A DNA stretch of 27,207 bases from Endomicrobiales bacterium (GTDB taxonomy: Bacteria; Elusimicrobiota; Endomicrobiia; Endomicrobiales; JALOBY01), in contig JALOBY010000019.1 in NCBI GenBank assembly GCA_023228045.1, positions 1-27,207 of the forward strand. Reading direction: 5' to 3'. The position numbers and the translations under genes are program-made. The notes beneath the pieces were generated by a model that did not search any database, had not been told where the DNA came from, and saw nothing but the letters and a program-made list of their open reading frames with translations. Each line of letters starts with the position of its first letter. Positions within the stretch are counted from its first letter, which is position 1. Shown here piece by piece: positions 15,894-23,887 of the stretch.

Positions 15894-17942
15894 TTACTCC
15901 GCGGTAACTTTTATACTCAAAACCTTTTCTTTATCTAAAGCGTTTAAATTAAAAACCATGGCTAAGTTTACACCTTGGTATGTTCTCTCAAAACCACTTT
16001 CAGACAGAGAAACGGTCTCAAGCGCATTAACCCAAAGGTCAAAGTTAACATCTGACTCTATTTTGTAACGCAAACCGGAACATTTATCTATTACTTGCCA
16101 GCTTTTAATGGATTTATGCTCACCATATAAGTTGCTATCAAAACAATAAAAAGCCGCATTTAGCTCGCAAGCATATTTTGGTAACTGTTGCATACTTTCT
16201 TGATAAGTGAAATTATATTTAACCGAGAACCCATTTGTAATTGGCGAAAGTTTTTTGCGCAATGATAACGCAACAGAACCATTTGCGGATTGCACAGAAC
16301 CACTTTTACTTAAAACTATGTTTTTGTTATCAACTGTATAAGCATAACTTGCATTTTGAAAATTTCCCATTTCTTCAAATGTATTGTTTGCAAATGACTC
16401 ACTTGTAACCTCATCACCAAAAAAATGATCAAGCAGCGAACTTTTTTGTGTTTTGTCGTAATGTAAATATTTATCTAAGTTATTTTCTTTTACAAATACA
16501 ATATCGTGAATGGTTTTTACATCTTGCTCGTAAACATTTGGGTTTTCCAAAAATTCTTTTAACTTTTTGTGATATGCCTCATACCTGCGCGCAAGCACAT
16601 TGCCAAGGTTTATACTTTTATCAAGGATATCCCACTCTATTATCGAGCCACCAAGGTTTGGGGCTACATACAAGTTTTGTTTTTGCGACTCAAATATTAA
16701 TTCATCAAAACCATCGGCGTTATAATCAAATACAGACCACCGTTTAAGCGGAGCAACTAAAGCATTTAACTTTTTTTCAGCGTCAAGGAGCTTTCTATAT
16801 ACGCCATTTCGCAAATGAGGTGAATACAGTCCGCCAAAAACACCATGCCAATAAGCGCAATTGCACTGCCCGGCATAAAGATCATCAGTTGCCATAAGCA
16901 AGGAACTTTCAGCATATTTACTTCTCGCACTCTCTAGTTTTTGGCTTACATAAAGCATTTTTTTATTCATGGCGTTAGCTTCCGGGTATTTGGCAAGAAA
17001 GTTACGCCAGAAACCGCCACGAAGAAATCTTTTTACACTATTATCGTCGTGAAAGCGTTTTGAAAGCAATTCAAAGGCATTTTGTGCCGAAGATGGCAAA
17101 GCCCACTCAGACATTTCAAAATATGAAGCCGTCGGCAAATAAACAATGCCCCTTGGGGGGGTTTTTGCCAAAACATCACTAAAAGTAGCGGTTTCTATCC
17201 AATGCGCATTTGAGCTAAGCATATCCAAAAACGCATTTAGCCACCCATGTTCATAAACATGCATTTTTGTTCCAGGCCAAAGGCCAAATTTTTCACCGTC
17301 ATCGGCCATAACAGCTACAGGGTTATCACATTTTTCAAGAAGTTCTTTAAAAATATCAAGTGTACTTTCAGGGTTTTGAAACGGAATCGCATAACGAAGT
17401 TTTTGACTTATTGGAAATATACTCAACTTTGCGCCTTGGTCTTCTGTTATATAGTAACCGCAAAGCTCATCTGGATTTAGACCCGATGCCGCAAAATGTG
17501 CATCGTCAACCACACTATAATTCATGCCTGCATCAACAAGTGTTTTTGCAAGTTGTGGTTCCCAAACCCTTTCAGCAAGCCACATACCCTTTGGCTCTTT
17601 GCCAAAAGTTTGAGCAATGAAGTTATTTAATTTTTTAATCTGCCCCAAGCCGTCATTGTTAGGAATTGAAGGCAAAATTGGTTCGTAATAACCACCGGAA
17701 AGAAGCTCAAGCTGGCCACGGCTCACCATTTGTGAAACTTTATCAATGTAGGAAGGATATTCCTTTGATATAAAATCCCACAATATACCTGTACAATGCA
17801 AAACCCATTTTATGTTTGGTCTGCTATAAAGAGCATCAATAAACGGCAGATAGGCATCATTATAAGCCCTGTGAAAAACTTCATCAAAGTTACCTATCGG
17901 CTGATGATTATGCACAGCAAAAATAAAAGTTACTTTTTTCAC
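15894..17942 (-). CDS. glycoside hydrolase family 57 4-alpha-glucanotransferase / alpha-amylase
   Basis: 682 residues. 'FAVHNHQPIGNF' (8-19) is GH57 region 1. Glu124 in 'WLAERVWEP' is the expected nucleophile and Asp214 in 'VMADDGEKFGLWPG' the acid/base, at almost the same positions as Glu123/Asp214 of the Thermococcus litoralis 4-alpha-glucanotransferase. 'CNCAYWHGVFGGLY' and the C-terminal beta-rich part fit the DUF1925/DUF1926 domains of that subfamily. No signal peptide, so it acts in the cytoplasm on glycogen or maltodextrins. Start is GTG 17942, overlapping the EIIB stop (GTGA), with AAAGG 6 nt upstream; no in-frame ATG starts closer to region 1. Its position between the EIIB and EIIC genes of one PTS is unusual. 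Confidence 0.92.
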   Translation of the reverse strand: MKKVTFIFAVHNHQPIGNFDEVFHRAYNDAYLPFIDALYSRPNIKWVLHCTGILWDFISKEYPSYIDKVSQMVSRGQLELLSGGYYEPILPSIPNNDGLGQIKKLNNFIAQTFGKEPKGMWLAERVWEPQLAKTLVDAGMNYSVVDDAHFAASGLNPDELCGYYITEDQGAKLSIFPISQKLRYAIPFQNPESTLDIFKELLEKCDNPVAVMADDGEKFGLWPGTKMHVYEHGWLNAFLDMLSSNAHWIETATFSDVLAKTPPRGIVYLPTASYFEMSEWALPSSAQNAFELLSKRFHDDNSVKRFLRGGFWRNFLAKYPEANAMNKKMLYVSQKLESARSKYAESSLLMATDDLYAGQCNCAYWHGVFGGLYSPHLRNGVYRKLLDAEKKLNALVAPLKRWSVFDYNADGFDELIFESQKQNLYVAPNLGGSIIEWDILDKSINLGNVLARRYEAYHKKLKEFLENPNVYEQDVKTIHDIVFVKENNLDKYLHYDKTQKSSLLDHFFGDEVTSESFANNTFEEMGNFQNASYAYTVDNKNIVLSKSGSVQSANGSVALSLRKKLSPITNGFSVKYNFTYQESMQQLPKYACELNAAFYCFDSNLYGEHKSIKSWQVIDKCSGLRYKIESDVNFDLWVNALETVSLSESGFERTYQGVNLAMVFNLNALDKEKVLSIKVTAE

Positions 17943-18436
17943 TTTATACCTTTTGACTCTAAAATAATGTATTGAGCTACATTTACTCTTTCATCATTTG
18001 GCAAAACCCTACCCTCAAGTTCTACATTCAACTCAGAAATATTATGCAACGCGTCAACATCATCATTATCAACTGAAACATTTTTTAATATTTGTCTTTT
18101 GCCTTCAGTAAAATGCATACCGCCAACATTAACAGAGTGCACGCTTACCCCACGCTTTAAAAAACGTAAAACATCTTGTGGGTTTGAAAAAAGCATAAAA
18201 ACTCTTTCTTTTTCATAAGCACCCGATAAAACCATATCAGCCGCCGCATGAACCGTAAGCGTAGAAACCTTTATTGTTTTTGGCACTGCCATAGCAAAAA
18301 GAACCTGTTGCATTTTATCTTTTGCAACCTCATCAGATACAATTGCAACCACATCTACTTCCATATTTTTTAGCCAGCCTTCAACCACTTGGCCATGAAT
18401 TAAACGATCATCAATTCTCATAAAAACTACTGGCAT
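17939..18436 (-). CDS. PTS mannose-family subunit IIB
   Basis: 165 residues. 'MRIDDRLIHGQVVEGWLK' carries the phosphorylated His14. 'FSNPQDVLRFLKRG' and 'VNVGGMHFTEGKRQI' are typical EIIB-Man segments, and the length is typical. It takes phosphate from EIIA and gives it to the incoming sugar on EIIC/EIID. AGGAG precedes the ATG by 5-6 nt. It follows EIIA by 33 nt and overlaps the GH57 start. Confidence 0.93.
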   Translation of the reverse strand: MPVVFMRIDDRLIHGQVVEGWLKNMEVDVVAIVSDEVAKDKMQQVLFAMAVPKTIKVSTLTVHAAADMVLSGAYEKERVFMLFSNPQDVLRFLKRGVSVHSVNVGGMHFTEGKRQILKNVSVDNDDVDALHNISELNVELEGRVLPNDERVNVAQYIILESKGIK

Positions 18437-18469
18437 ATACTCTCCTGTGCTAGTAACAAATTCTTATTA

Positions 18470-18877
18470 CTATTTTAATTTCTCCAAAAACATTTTTTTT
18501 GCATTTGTAATGTTTTTTATTCCATCAGCAATAATTTTTTGGGTCAGCTCCTCACTCTGCATTGTGCCTCTGTGCAAAAGTGCTGATATAAGCATATACA
18601 AATTTACTCCACTTATTATTTCAATGTTTTTATTTGCTGAAAGCGGAAGGCAAGCATTGCATGGTGTGCCACCTAACATATCCGTTAAAATAATAGCACT
18701 ATCACCACTTTGGAAACCTTTTATTATTTTATCTATTCTAGTACTTAAAGATAAAAGTGTCTCTGTGCGTTGTAATGATAGTGAGTAAACATTTTCCTGA
18801 TGACCAACTATACTTTCTGCTGTAGCAATTAACTCCCTTCCAAACTCGCCATGCGTAATTACTAAAATATTAAGCAT
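18470..18877 (-). CDS. PTS mannose-family subunit IIA
   Basis: 135 residues from ATG 18877. His9 in 'MLNILVITHGEFG' is the phosphorylation site. 'AIILTDMLGGTPCNACLPL' is the conserved EIIA-Man active-site loop. The open frame extends to 18901, but AGGAG lies 5 nt before ATG 18877 and the extra residues do not match the family. It is a separate protein, not fused to EIIB as in E. coli ManX. First gene of the PTS operon, preceded by a palindromic site with a TATAAT box. Confidence 0.93.
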   Translation of the reverse strand: MLNILVITHGEFGRELIATAESIVGHQENVYSLSLQRTETLLSLSTRIDKIIKGFQSGDSAIILTDMLGGTPCNACLPLSANKNIEIISGVNLYMLISALLHRGTMQSEELTQKIIADGIKNITNAKKMFLEKLK

Positions 18878-18887
18878 TAGTACTCCT

Positions 18888-18907
18888 GGTATAATATTCA
18901 TTATACC
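18888..18907. promoter_or_regulatory. palindrome with TATAAT, candidate operator/promoter of the PTS operon
   Basis: GGTATAAT (18888-18895) and ATTATACC (18900-18907) form a perfect 8-bp inverted repeat with a 4-nt spacer, 11-30 nt before the EIIA start codon and just before its Shine-Dalgarno. Read on the minus strand it includes TATAAT (18905-18900), a perfect -10 box, but I see no good -35 at 16-18 nt. An operator over a -10 is one reading. The overlap with the 5' leader would also allow a small RNA hairpin next to the ribosome site. Confidence 0.3.
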
Positions 18908-18922
18908 TGATAATCTGTGTAA

Positions 18923-19903
18923 TTAAGATATCTTGAATCTTATAGGATGCCTTTTAATTATCTCAATAACATTTTTTGCAAGTTTTAATGGATCATGCCT
19001 TATATATTTACCCTGCACCAACATATCGGCAGCAACAACTTTAAACCTAAAAGAACCACCGCTTTCAATTTTTGGGCTCAATGGGATAGAATTATTTTTG
19101 CTATAACGCTTAAGTATTGATTTTGAAATAATGCTTTTGTTGGCAAGCACATAGTCAAATATATTTTCAGCAGAGTGCTTTTCTATTGCTTCAATATGTT
19201 CACGAATAGTATATCCGGTACTTTCACCAGGCTGTGTCATAATATTGGCAACATAAATTTTTATTGCCTTTGAGCGTTTTATTGCGTTTGTTACACCGTC
19301 TACAAGATAGTTTGAAATAATTGAAGTGTATAAAGAACCCGGCCCGCTAACAATAGCATCAGCAGAGCCGATTGCATCTAATACAGGATTATGTACTTTA
19401 ACTTTATTTGGAACTATTGAAAGAAGATCAATGCGTTTTTTACTTTCTGAAATTTTGCTTTCACCAAAAACTATACTACCGTCAGATAACTTCGCCTTAA
19501 GTTTCGCACTGTCAAGAGTTACTGGCAAAACTTTGCCTCTTATAGCAAGAACTTCAGCGCACTTTGAAATAGCGTTATCAAGCCCTCCGGTTATAGCAGT
19601 CATTGCGGTAAGCAACAAATTACCAAAAGAATGACCAGAAAGCGGGCCTTTTGAAGCAAACCTGTACTCAAACAACCGAGACATAAGGTTTTCTTCTTCA
19701 GAAAGTGCAACCAAACAACTTCTTATATCTCCAGGCGGCAAGACACCAAACTCTTTTCTTAGCTTTCCGGAACTGCCACCATCGTCTGTAACATTTACAA
19801 CAGCCGTAATGTTTGAAGTATAGTGTTTCAAACCACTTAAAAGCGATGCTAAACCTGTGCCGCCACCTATCACGACTATTTTATAGTTTGTATTTTTTTT
19901 CAA
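18923..19903 (-). CDS. YvcK/CofD-like protein (gluconeogenesis factor family)
   Basis: 326 residues. 'IVVIGGGTGLASLLSGLK' (9-26), 'VNVTDDGGSSGKLRKEFGVLPPGDIRSCLVAL' and 'GHSFGNLLLTAM' are the diagnostic YvcK segments. YvcK binds UDP-sugars in Bacillus and is needed for growth on gluconeogenic substrates and for cell-shape control. Start codon is TTG 19903: no ATG or GTG lies in frame before the first motif, and AAGG, overlapping the rapZ stop TAA, serves as ribosome site. The hprK - rapZ - yvcK order resembles the Bacillus yvcJ-yvcK pairing. Confidence 0.92.
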   Translation of the reverse strand: MKKNTNYKIVVIGGGTGLASLLSGLKHYTSNITAVVNVTDDGGSSGKLRKEFGVLPPGDIRSCLVALSEEENLMSRLFEYRFASKGPLSGHSFGNLLLTAMTAITGGLDNAISKCAEVLAIRGKVLPVTLDSAKLKAKLSDGSIVFGESKISESKKRIDLLSIVPNKVKVHNPVLDAIGSADAIVSGPGSLYTSIISNYLVDGVTNAIKRSKAIKIYVANIMTQPGESTGYTIREHIEAIEKHSAENIFDYVLANKSIISKSILKRYSKNNSIPLSPKIESGGSFRFKVVAADMLVQGKYIRHDPLKLAKNVIEIIKRHPIRFKIS

Positions 19904-19914
19904 ATGAATAAACC

Positions 19915-20769
19915 TTAATTGTGAATATCCCTATGATAAACTTGTGACATGTAACCTTTTTTTCGCAATATAAAACCTATTTTTTCTGAAACTGCAACAG
20001 ACCTATGGTGCCCACCAGTACAACCAAGCGCTATAGTAAGGTGGCTTTTGCCTTCTTTAATAAAATTAGGGATTAAAAATGAAAGCATTTTTTCTAAAAT
20101 TACTATAAAATCTTTCGCCTCTTTATGCTTAAAAACATAATTTTTAACACCGACATCTTTGCCTGTTTTATATCTAAGCGAAGCAACATAGTTTGGATTT
20201 GGAAGAAAGCGAACATCAAAAACCAAGTCGGCATCTAAAGGCAGACCATATTTAAAACCAAAAGAAAGAACAGAGATCTTCATTTTTTCTAATGTCTGAT
20301 CACTTAGTTTTTTTGTCAAAATTTCTTTTAGCTCGCCTCCTGTGAGGTGAGATGTGTCAATAACATCATCTGCTAAATAGAGAATTTTTAACATCATTTT
20401 TCTTTCGGCATTTATTCCTTCACTGATCCGCCTTGCTAATGGGTGTCTGCGCCTTGTTTCAGCATACCTTCTAAACAATGTTGCATCATCTGCGGTAAAG
20501 AAAAGAATTCTGTGCCTAATGCCGCGTTTTTTAAGATCATCAACTATTTTTTCAATAGAATCAAGTGATTCTTTGCCTGCTCGAATATCAAGACCAACAG
20601 CAACTTTATTTAGCTTTCCGCCAGATTCAACACACAAATCCGCAAATTTACTTACAAGAGAAACTGGAATATTATCAACTGCAAAATATCCCATATCCTC
20701 TAAATTTTTTAGCGCCAAACTTCTGCCTGCACCAGAGATACCTGTAACTATAAGGAACTGTCTGCTCAT
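19915..20769 (-). CDS. rapZ: RapZ/YvcJ nucleotide-binding protein
   Basis: 284 residues. Walker A 'GISGAGRS' (10-17) has Arg where many homologues have Lys; Arg is also usual in actinobacterial members. 'LEDMGYFAVDNIP' and the C-terminal 'IALGCTGGHHRSVAVSEKI' with 'VYHRDIH' are the family signatures. In E. coli RapZ binds small RNAs and controls amino-sugar synthesis; in Bacillus YvcJ is a nucleotide-binding protein. Which role applies here is not visible. It overlaps the hprK stop by 4 nt and precedes yvcK by 11 nt. Confidence 0.93.
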   Translation of the reverse strand: MSRQFLIVTGISGAGRSLALKNLEDMGYFAVDNIPVSLVSKFADLCVESGGKLNKVAVGLDIRAGKESLDSIEKIVDDLKKRGIRHRILFFTADDATLFRRYAETRRRHPLARRISEGINAERKMMLKILYLADDVIDTSHLTGGELKEILTKKLSDQTLEKMKISVLSFGFKYGLPLDADLVFDVRFLPNPNYVASLRYKTGKDVGVKNYVFKHKEAKDFIVILEKMLSFLIPNFIKEGKSHLTIALGCTGGHHRSVAVSEKIGFILRKKGYMSQVYHRDIHN

Positions 20770-21716
20770 TTTTTTTCACCACTTTGCTTTGCCATAATGC
20801 CAATTAATCTTTTGTTTAACTCTTTTGCAGGGTTTAGACCTTTTTTCTTTAACCGTTGATTTAAGCTTGCCATTTCAATAAGAATAGCTAAGTTGCGCCC
20901 GGGCTTAACAGGAAAAATAACTTCCGGAACATTAACATCGAGTAATGTGGTAAATCTATCGTCGATACCAACCCGCTCGTAATTATGAGTGCCATTCCAA
21001 TCCTGCAGGCGCACCACAAGCTCAATTTTGCTTTCATCTAAAATAAAACCAATACTAAACATATTCTTTACATCAATTATACCCATACCACGTACTTCTA
21101 TATGATGTTGAATTATTTCCTGGCTTTTGCCTATAAGTACACCGCCAGAGAGTTGCCTAAGCTCAATAACATCATCGGCAACAAACATATGCCCGCGCTT
21201 CATAAGTTCCAAAGCGCACTCCGACTTACCAATACCGGCATTACCCAAAATTAAAACACCAAGGCCATAAACATTTACAAGTACACCATGCACTTGAGTT
21301 GTTCTTGCCATTTTATCTTCAAGATAAAAAATCAACTCTGCCATAAGCCCAGATGGCTTTAATTTAGAGTGCAATAACGGGCACATACATTGTGCATGCA
21401 CCTGCATCATTGACGGTAATGGTTCTAATGAGTGTGTAAGTATTACACAGGGAAGGCGCTGGTAAGAAAGCAACTTTGTAAGAACTTCAACTTGTCTTTC
21501 GTGTGAGAGTGTTTTTAAAAATATATATTCGGCAAGACCAATTATTTGCAACCGTTCTGCTGGGAAGTGTTCAAAAAAACCAGAAAGCGCAAGCCCGGGC
21601 CTGTTTATCTCTGAAACAGTTATCTTTCTACAAAGACCTTCAACACCACTAAGAAGAGAAAGTTTTAGGGCTTCATTTTTTTCATTAAGCAATGTGCCGA
21701 CGGTAATCTCTGCCAT
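20766..21716 (-). CDS. hprK: HPr kinase/phosphorylase
   Basis: 316 residues. His143 in 'TQVHGVLVNVYG', Walker A 'GNAGIGKS' (158-165), 'VADDVIEL' and the family signature 'EVRGMGIIDV' are all present. The C-terminal 'IFPVKPGRNLAILIE' helix region is intact. It phosphorylates and dephosphorylates Ser46 of HPr, a nutrient signal; here HPr keeps the matching Ser46 context. AGGGG precedes the ATG by 3-4 nt. The 49-nt gap from ptsN shows no clear terminator. Confidence 0.95.
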   Translation of the reverse strand: MAEITVGTLLNEKNEALKLSLLSGVEGLCRKITVSEINRPGLALSGFFEHFPAERLQIIGLAEYIFLKTLSHERQVEVLTKLLSYQRLPCVILTHSLEPLPSMMQVHAQCMCPLLHSKLKPSGLMAELIFYLEDKMARTTQVHGVLVNVYGLGVLILGNAGIGKSECALELMKRGHMFVADDVIELRQLSGGVLIGKSQEIIQHHIEVRGMGIIDVKNMFSIGFILDESKIELVVRLQDWNGTHNYERVGIDDRFTTLLDVNVPEVIFPVKPGRNLAILIEMASLNQRLKKKGLNPAKELNKRLIGIMAKQSGEKK

Positions 21717-21765
21717 AGACCCCTTATATATTGAGGCAGGTTTTAAATGCTGCTCGCGGCGCTAC

Positions 21766-22224
21766 TTAATACTCGTCTTCCTTTTCAATAATGCCAACAA
21801 CATCTTTTACTGTTTTCGCGTCTCTGAGCGCTTGACGGAAAAACTTATCTTTGAACAAACGAGTTATTCTTGCAAGAGCCTTAAGATGCTGGCCTGCAGC
21901 ATCAAGCGGACCTACCAATAAAAATATCAAATAAACTGGCTCACCATCTAAAGAATTAAACTCAACACCGTTACTTGATATGCCAATTACTCCAACTTGC
22001 TCTTTAACTGCATCAGTTTTACCGTGCGGCAAGGCTACACCTTGACCAATACCTGTAGAACCGAGTTTTTCTCTTTCGAGAATTGTTTTTGTTATCTCAT
22101 TGGAATCTTTAATTTCGCTTGTCTTCGCCAACGAATCAATAAGTTCTTTTATTGCCGCCTTTTTATCGGTGGACTTTAAATCAATCACTATTGCCTCAGG
22201 GCACAAAAATTCCATGATCCTCAT
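21766..22224 (-). CDS. ptsN: PTS IIA-like nitrogen-regulatory protein PtsN
   Basis: 152 residues. His67 in 'GQGVALPHGKT' is the phosphorylation site. 'LREKLGSTGIG'-like text ('EREKLGSTGIG'), 'VYLIFLLVGP' and 'HLKALARITRLFKD' are EIIA-Ntr/Fru signatures. It acts as a regulator rather than a transporter part, since no EIIB/C partner is near. The usual neighbours hpf upstream and hprK downstream fit PtsN. Two starts are close, ATG 22224 and ATG 22215 (MEFLCPEAI); GGAGG lies about 12 nt before the first. Confidence 0.9.
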   Translation of the reverse strand: MRIMEFLCPEAIVIDLKSTDKKAAIKELIDSLAKTSEIKDSNEITKTILEREKLGSTGIGQGVALPHGKTDAVKEQVGVIGISSNGVEFNSLDGEPVYLIFLLVGPLDAAGQHLKALARITRLFKDKFFRQALRDAKTVKDVVGIIEKEDEY

Positions 22225-22259
22225 AAATCAATAAATCCTCCCCTCTTGTTTTTATAAAA

Positions 22260-22814
22260 TTAAATTCTCGGTTCTACCAAACCAAATGTACCGTCGCCTT
22301 TGCGGTAAAGTAAATTCAACTGATCTGAAGATTCATTTAAAAACATATAGTAATCATAACCCAAAAGCTCCATCTCATCTATTGCCTCACCAAGAGTTAC
22401 CGGCTTTACATCAAAGTGTTTAACTTCGCTTATTTTTGCCTTCTCACTGTATTTTAAAGGAACACAGTTAAGCATACTTTCGGTCATATTCTTTAAAGAT
22501 ACTGCACGAGTTTTGTTTTTTACACGGTGTACTTTAACTTTTTCTTTATGTTTTTTTAGTTGTTTTTCTATTTTATCCAAAGCAAGGTCTATTGCCGCAT
22601 ACATATCGTTGGACTCATTTTTTGAACGGAAAGTTGATTTTGTAGAAGTAATAATTATTTCGGCAGATTGCTGAAACTTTTTTTCAACAGACAATATAAC
22701 TTGTGCTTTTGCTGGTGAGCTAAGGTACTTATCATACTTGTCAAGCTTTTTTCTTGCATACTCTGCTAAAGCAGGTGTTAAATCCAAATGTCTTGCTGTA
22801 ATTTTTATATGCAC
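22260..22814 (-). CDS. hpf: ribosome hibernation promoting factor, long form
   Basis: 184 residues. The N-terminal domain (1-~95) 'ITARHLDLTPALAEYARKKLDKYDKYL' and 'DMYAAIDLALDKIEKQLKKHKEK' binds the 30S subunit. The C-terminal domain (about 120-184), 'KHFDVKPVTLGEAIDEMELLGYDYYMFLN' and 'LLYRKGDGTFGLVEP', is the dimerisation domain of long HPF, which joins two ribosomes into 100S particles in resting cells. Start is GTG 22814 with AGGAG 6 nt upstream and no alternative ATG. The Shine-Dalgarno overlaps the stop codon of the small repeat-encoded frame upstream (TAGGAG). Confidence 0.94.
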   Translation of the reverse strand: MHIKITARHLDLTPALAEYARKKLDKYDKYLSSPAKAQVILSVEKKFQQSAEIIITSTKSTFRSKNESNDMYAAIDLALDKIEKQLKKHKEKVKVHRVKNKTRAVSLKNMTESMLNCVPLKYSEKAKISEVKHFDVKPVTLGEAIDEMELLGYDYYMFLNESSDQLNLLYRKGDGTFGLVEPRI

Positions 22815-22823
22815 TTGCTTCTC

Positions 22824-23021
22824 CTATATTATTCGCGCCACCATTTTAACCCGAATTTTGCAATAGGATTTGGAATTCGTCAAAAGATATGGGACATTTT
22901 CTTCCGCAAAAATCTTGCGAATGGAATAACCATTCGCTGCAATCTTTGCGTTAAAACTGCCTCCATCTCTTTCGTCTCGGTTCTCAAACCTATTACAAAA
23001 TGCGGGTTTAACTTTAAGCAA
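22824..23021 (-). CDS. small repeat-encoded open reading frame upstream of hpf
   Basis: 65 codons, with residues about 5-59 lying within repeat copy 2. The peptide ('FCNRFENRDERDGG', 'NVPYL', 'NSKSYCKIRVK') is the same as the extra N-terminal segment of KdsC and is in the same frame of the element. The start would be TTG 23021 with only a weak ribosome site. The stop TAG (22824-22826) overlaps the hpf Shine-Dalgarno, which would allow coupled translation. There is no recognisable domain. It may simply be an open frame carried by the repeat and not be expressed. Confidence 0.25.
   Translation of the reverse strand: MLKVKPAFCNRFENRDERDGGSFNAKIAANGYSIRKIFAEENVPYLLTNSKSYCKIRVKMVARII
22845..23011. 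repeat. 157-bp inverted-repeat mobile-like element (copy 2)
   Basis: Core 22850-23006, bounded by CCCGAATTTTGCAATAGG and the reverse complement of CCCGCATTTTGTAATAGG, with TTTAA on both sides in direct orientation (22845-22849 and 23007-23011). An inner hairpin has arms GCGAATGG (22917-22924) and CCATTCGC (22930-22937). It has the same length as copy 3 (core 26456-26612) and about 14 differences by eye. It carries no transposase gene, so it would need one in trans. The rest of this 338-bp gap (23012-23152) shows no gene; it contains a small palindrome TGGCTAAAGCCA (23046-23057) and a weak hairpin after lptB (23130-23149). Confidence 0.9.
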
Positions 23022-23129
23022 AACGCCAGTTTTTAAAACCAGCTATGGCTAAAGCCAAAGGTGCCTCGCTTATAATTTTTTAAAACATATAAGTTGTATA
23101 CGGTACTTTATACTAAATAATTACTTATA

Positions 23130-23149
23130 ATTCAAAGATTATCTTGAAT
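23130..23149 (-). terminator. weak hairpin after lptB, possible terminator
   Basis: ATTCAA and TTGAAT form a 6-bp stem 4 nt after the lptB stop codon. The stem is AT-rich and the downstream minus-strand sequence is not a continuous T run, so intrinsic termination would be weak at best. Confidence 0.2.
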
Positions 23150-23152
23150 TAA

Positions 23153-23887
23153 TTACAACTTGAATTTCTCGCCCAAATAAACTCGCCGTGCATCGGGACT
23201 TTCAATTAACTCTTTAGCATTGCCGGTAAGCAAAACCTTTCCTTCAAAAATAATGTATGCTCTGTCTATTATCTCAAGTGTTTCTCTAACATTGTGATCT
23301 GTAATGAGAATCCCTAAGCCCATTACTTTTAAACGACCTATAATACCTTGAATATCTGCAACCGTTATTGGGTCTATGCCGACAAAGGGTTCATCTAAAA
23401 GCAGGAATGACGGATCTGTTATTAACGCTCTTGCAATTTCACAGCGACGCTTTTCCCCTCCGGAAAGTGTAAAAGCAATTTGGTCTTTGAGCCTTTCTAG
23501 GCCAAGATCAGCTAAGAGCGCACTGACTTTGTTTACCCTCTGAGTTTTTGTAAGCGGCATTAGCTCTGCAATTACCATTAAGTTTTGCCAAACTGTCAAA
23601 TGCCTAAATATTGATGGTTCTTGCGGCAAATAACCAATACCCAAACGAGCCCTTTTATACATTGGTAAATTTGTTATTTTAGTGGAATCAATAAAAACAT
23701 CACCTGAGAGAGCAGTAACAAGCCCTGTTATCATGTAAAAAGTTGTGGTTTTGCCAGCACCATTGGGACCCAAAAGCCCAACGATCTCGCCTTGTTTGAC
23801 TTCTACATTTACCCCATTAACCACAAGGCGATTCTTGTAACTTTTTTTTAGATTAACGCTTCTTAAAGTTTTCATTGTTTTTATCAT
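23153..23887 (-). CDS. lptB: LPS export ABC transporter ATPase LptB
   Basis: 244 residues. Walker A 'GPNGAGKTT' (40-48), signature 'LSGGEKRR', Walker B 'FLLLDEPF' and switch 'ITDHNVRET' are all present, and 'RRVYLGEKFKL' at the end is typical of LptB. It powers extraction of LPS from the inner membrane with LptF/LptG, which are not in this window. The start may be ATG 23887 or ATG 23875 (MKTLRSVNLKKSYK, closer to other LptB proteins); both lie inside the 3' end of lptA and neither has a clear ribosome site. Confidence 0.95.
   Translation of the reverse strand: MIKTMKTLRSVNLKKSYKNRLVVNGVNVEVKQGEIVGLLGPNGAGKTTTFYMITGLVTALSGDVFIDSTKITNLPMYKRARLGIGYLPQEPSIFRHLTVWQNLMVIAELMPLTKTQRVNKVSALLADLGLERLKDQIAFTLSGGEKRRCEIARALITDPSFLLLDEPFVGIDPITVADIQGIIGRLKVMGLGILITDHNVRETLEIIDRAYIIFEGKVLLTGNAKELIESPDARRVYLGEKFKL

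Noticed and set aside
22788..23036. Plus-strand open frames across repeat copies 2 and 3 (also 26448-26648)
   Set aside because: They arise because the element is open on both strands; no start signals and they oppose every gene around them.
23046..23057. TGGCTAAAGCCA palindrome as a terminator
   Set aside because: Five-bp stem and no T run on either strand.
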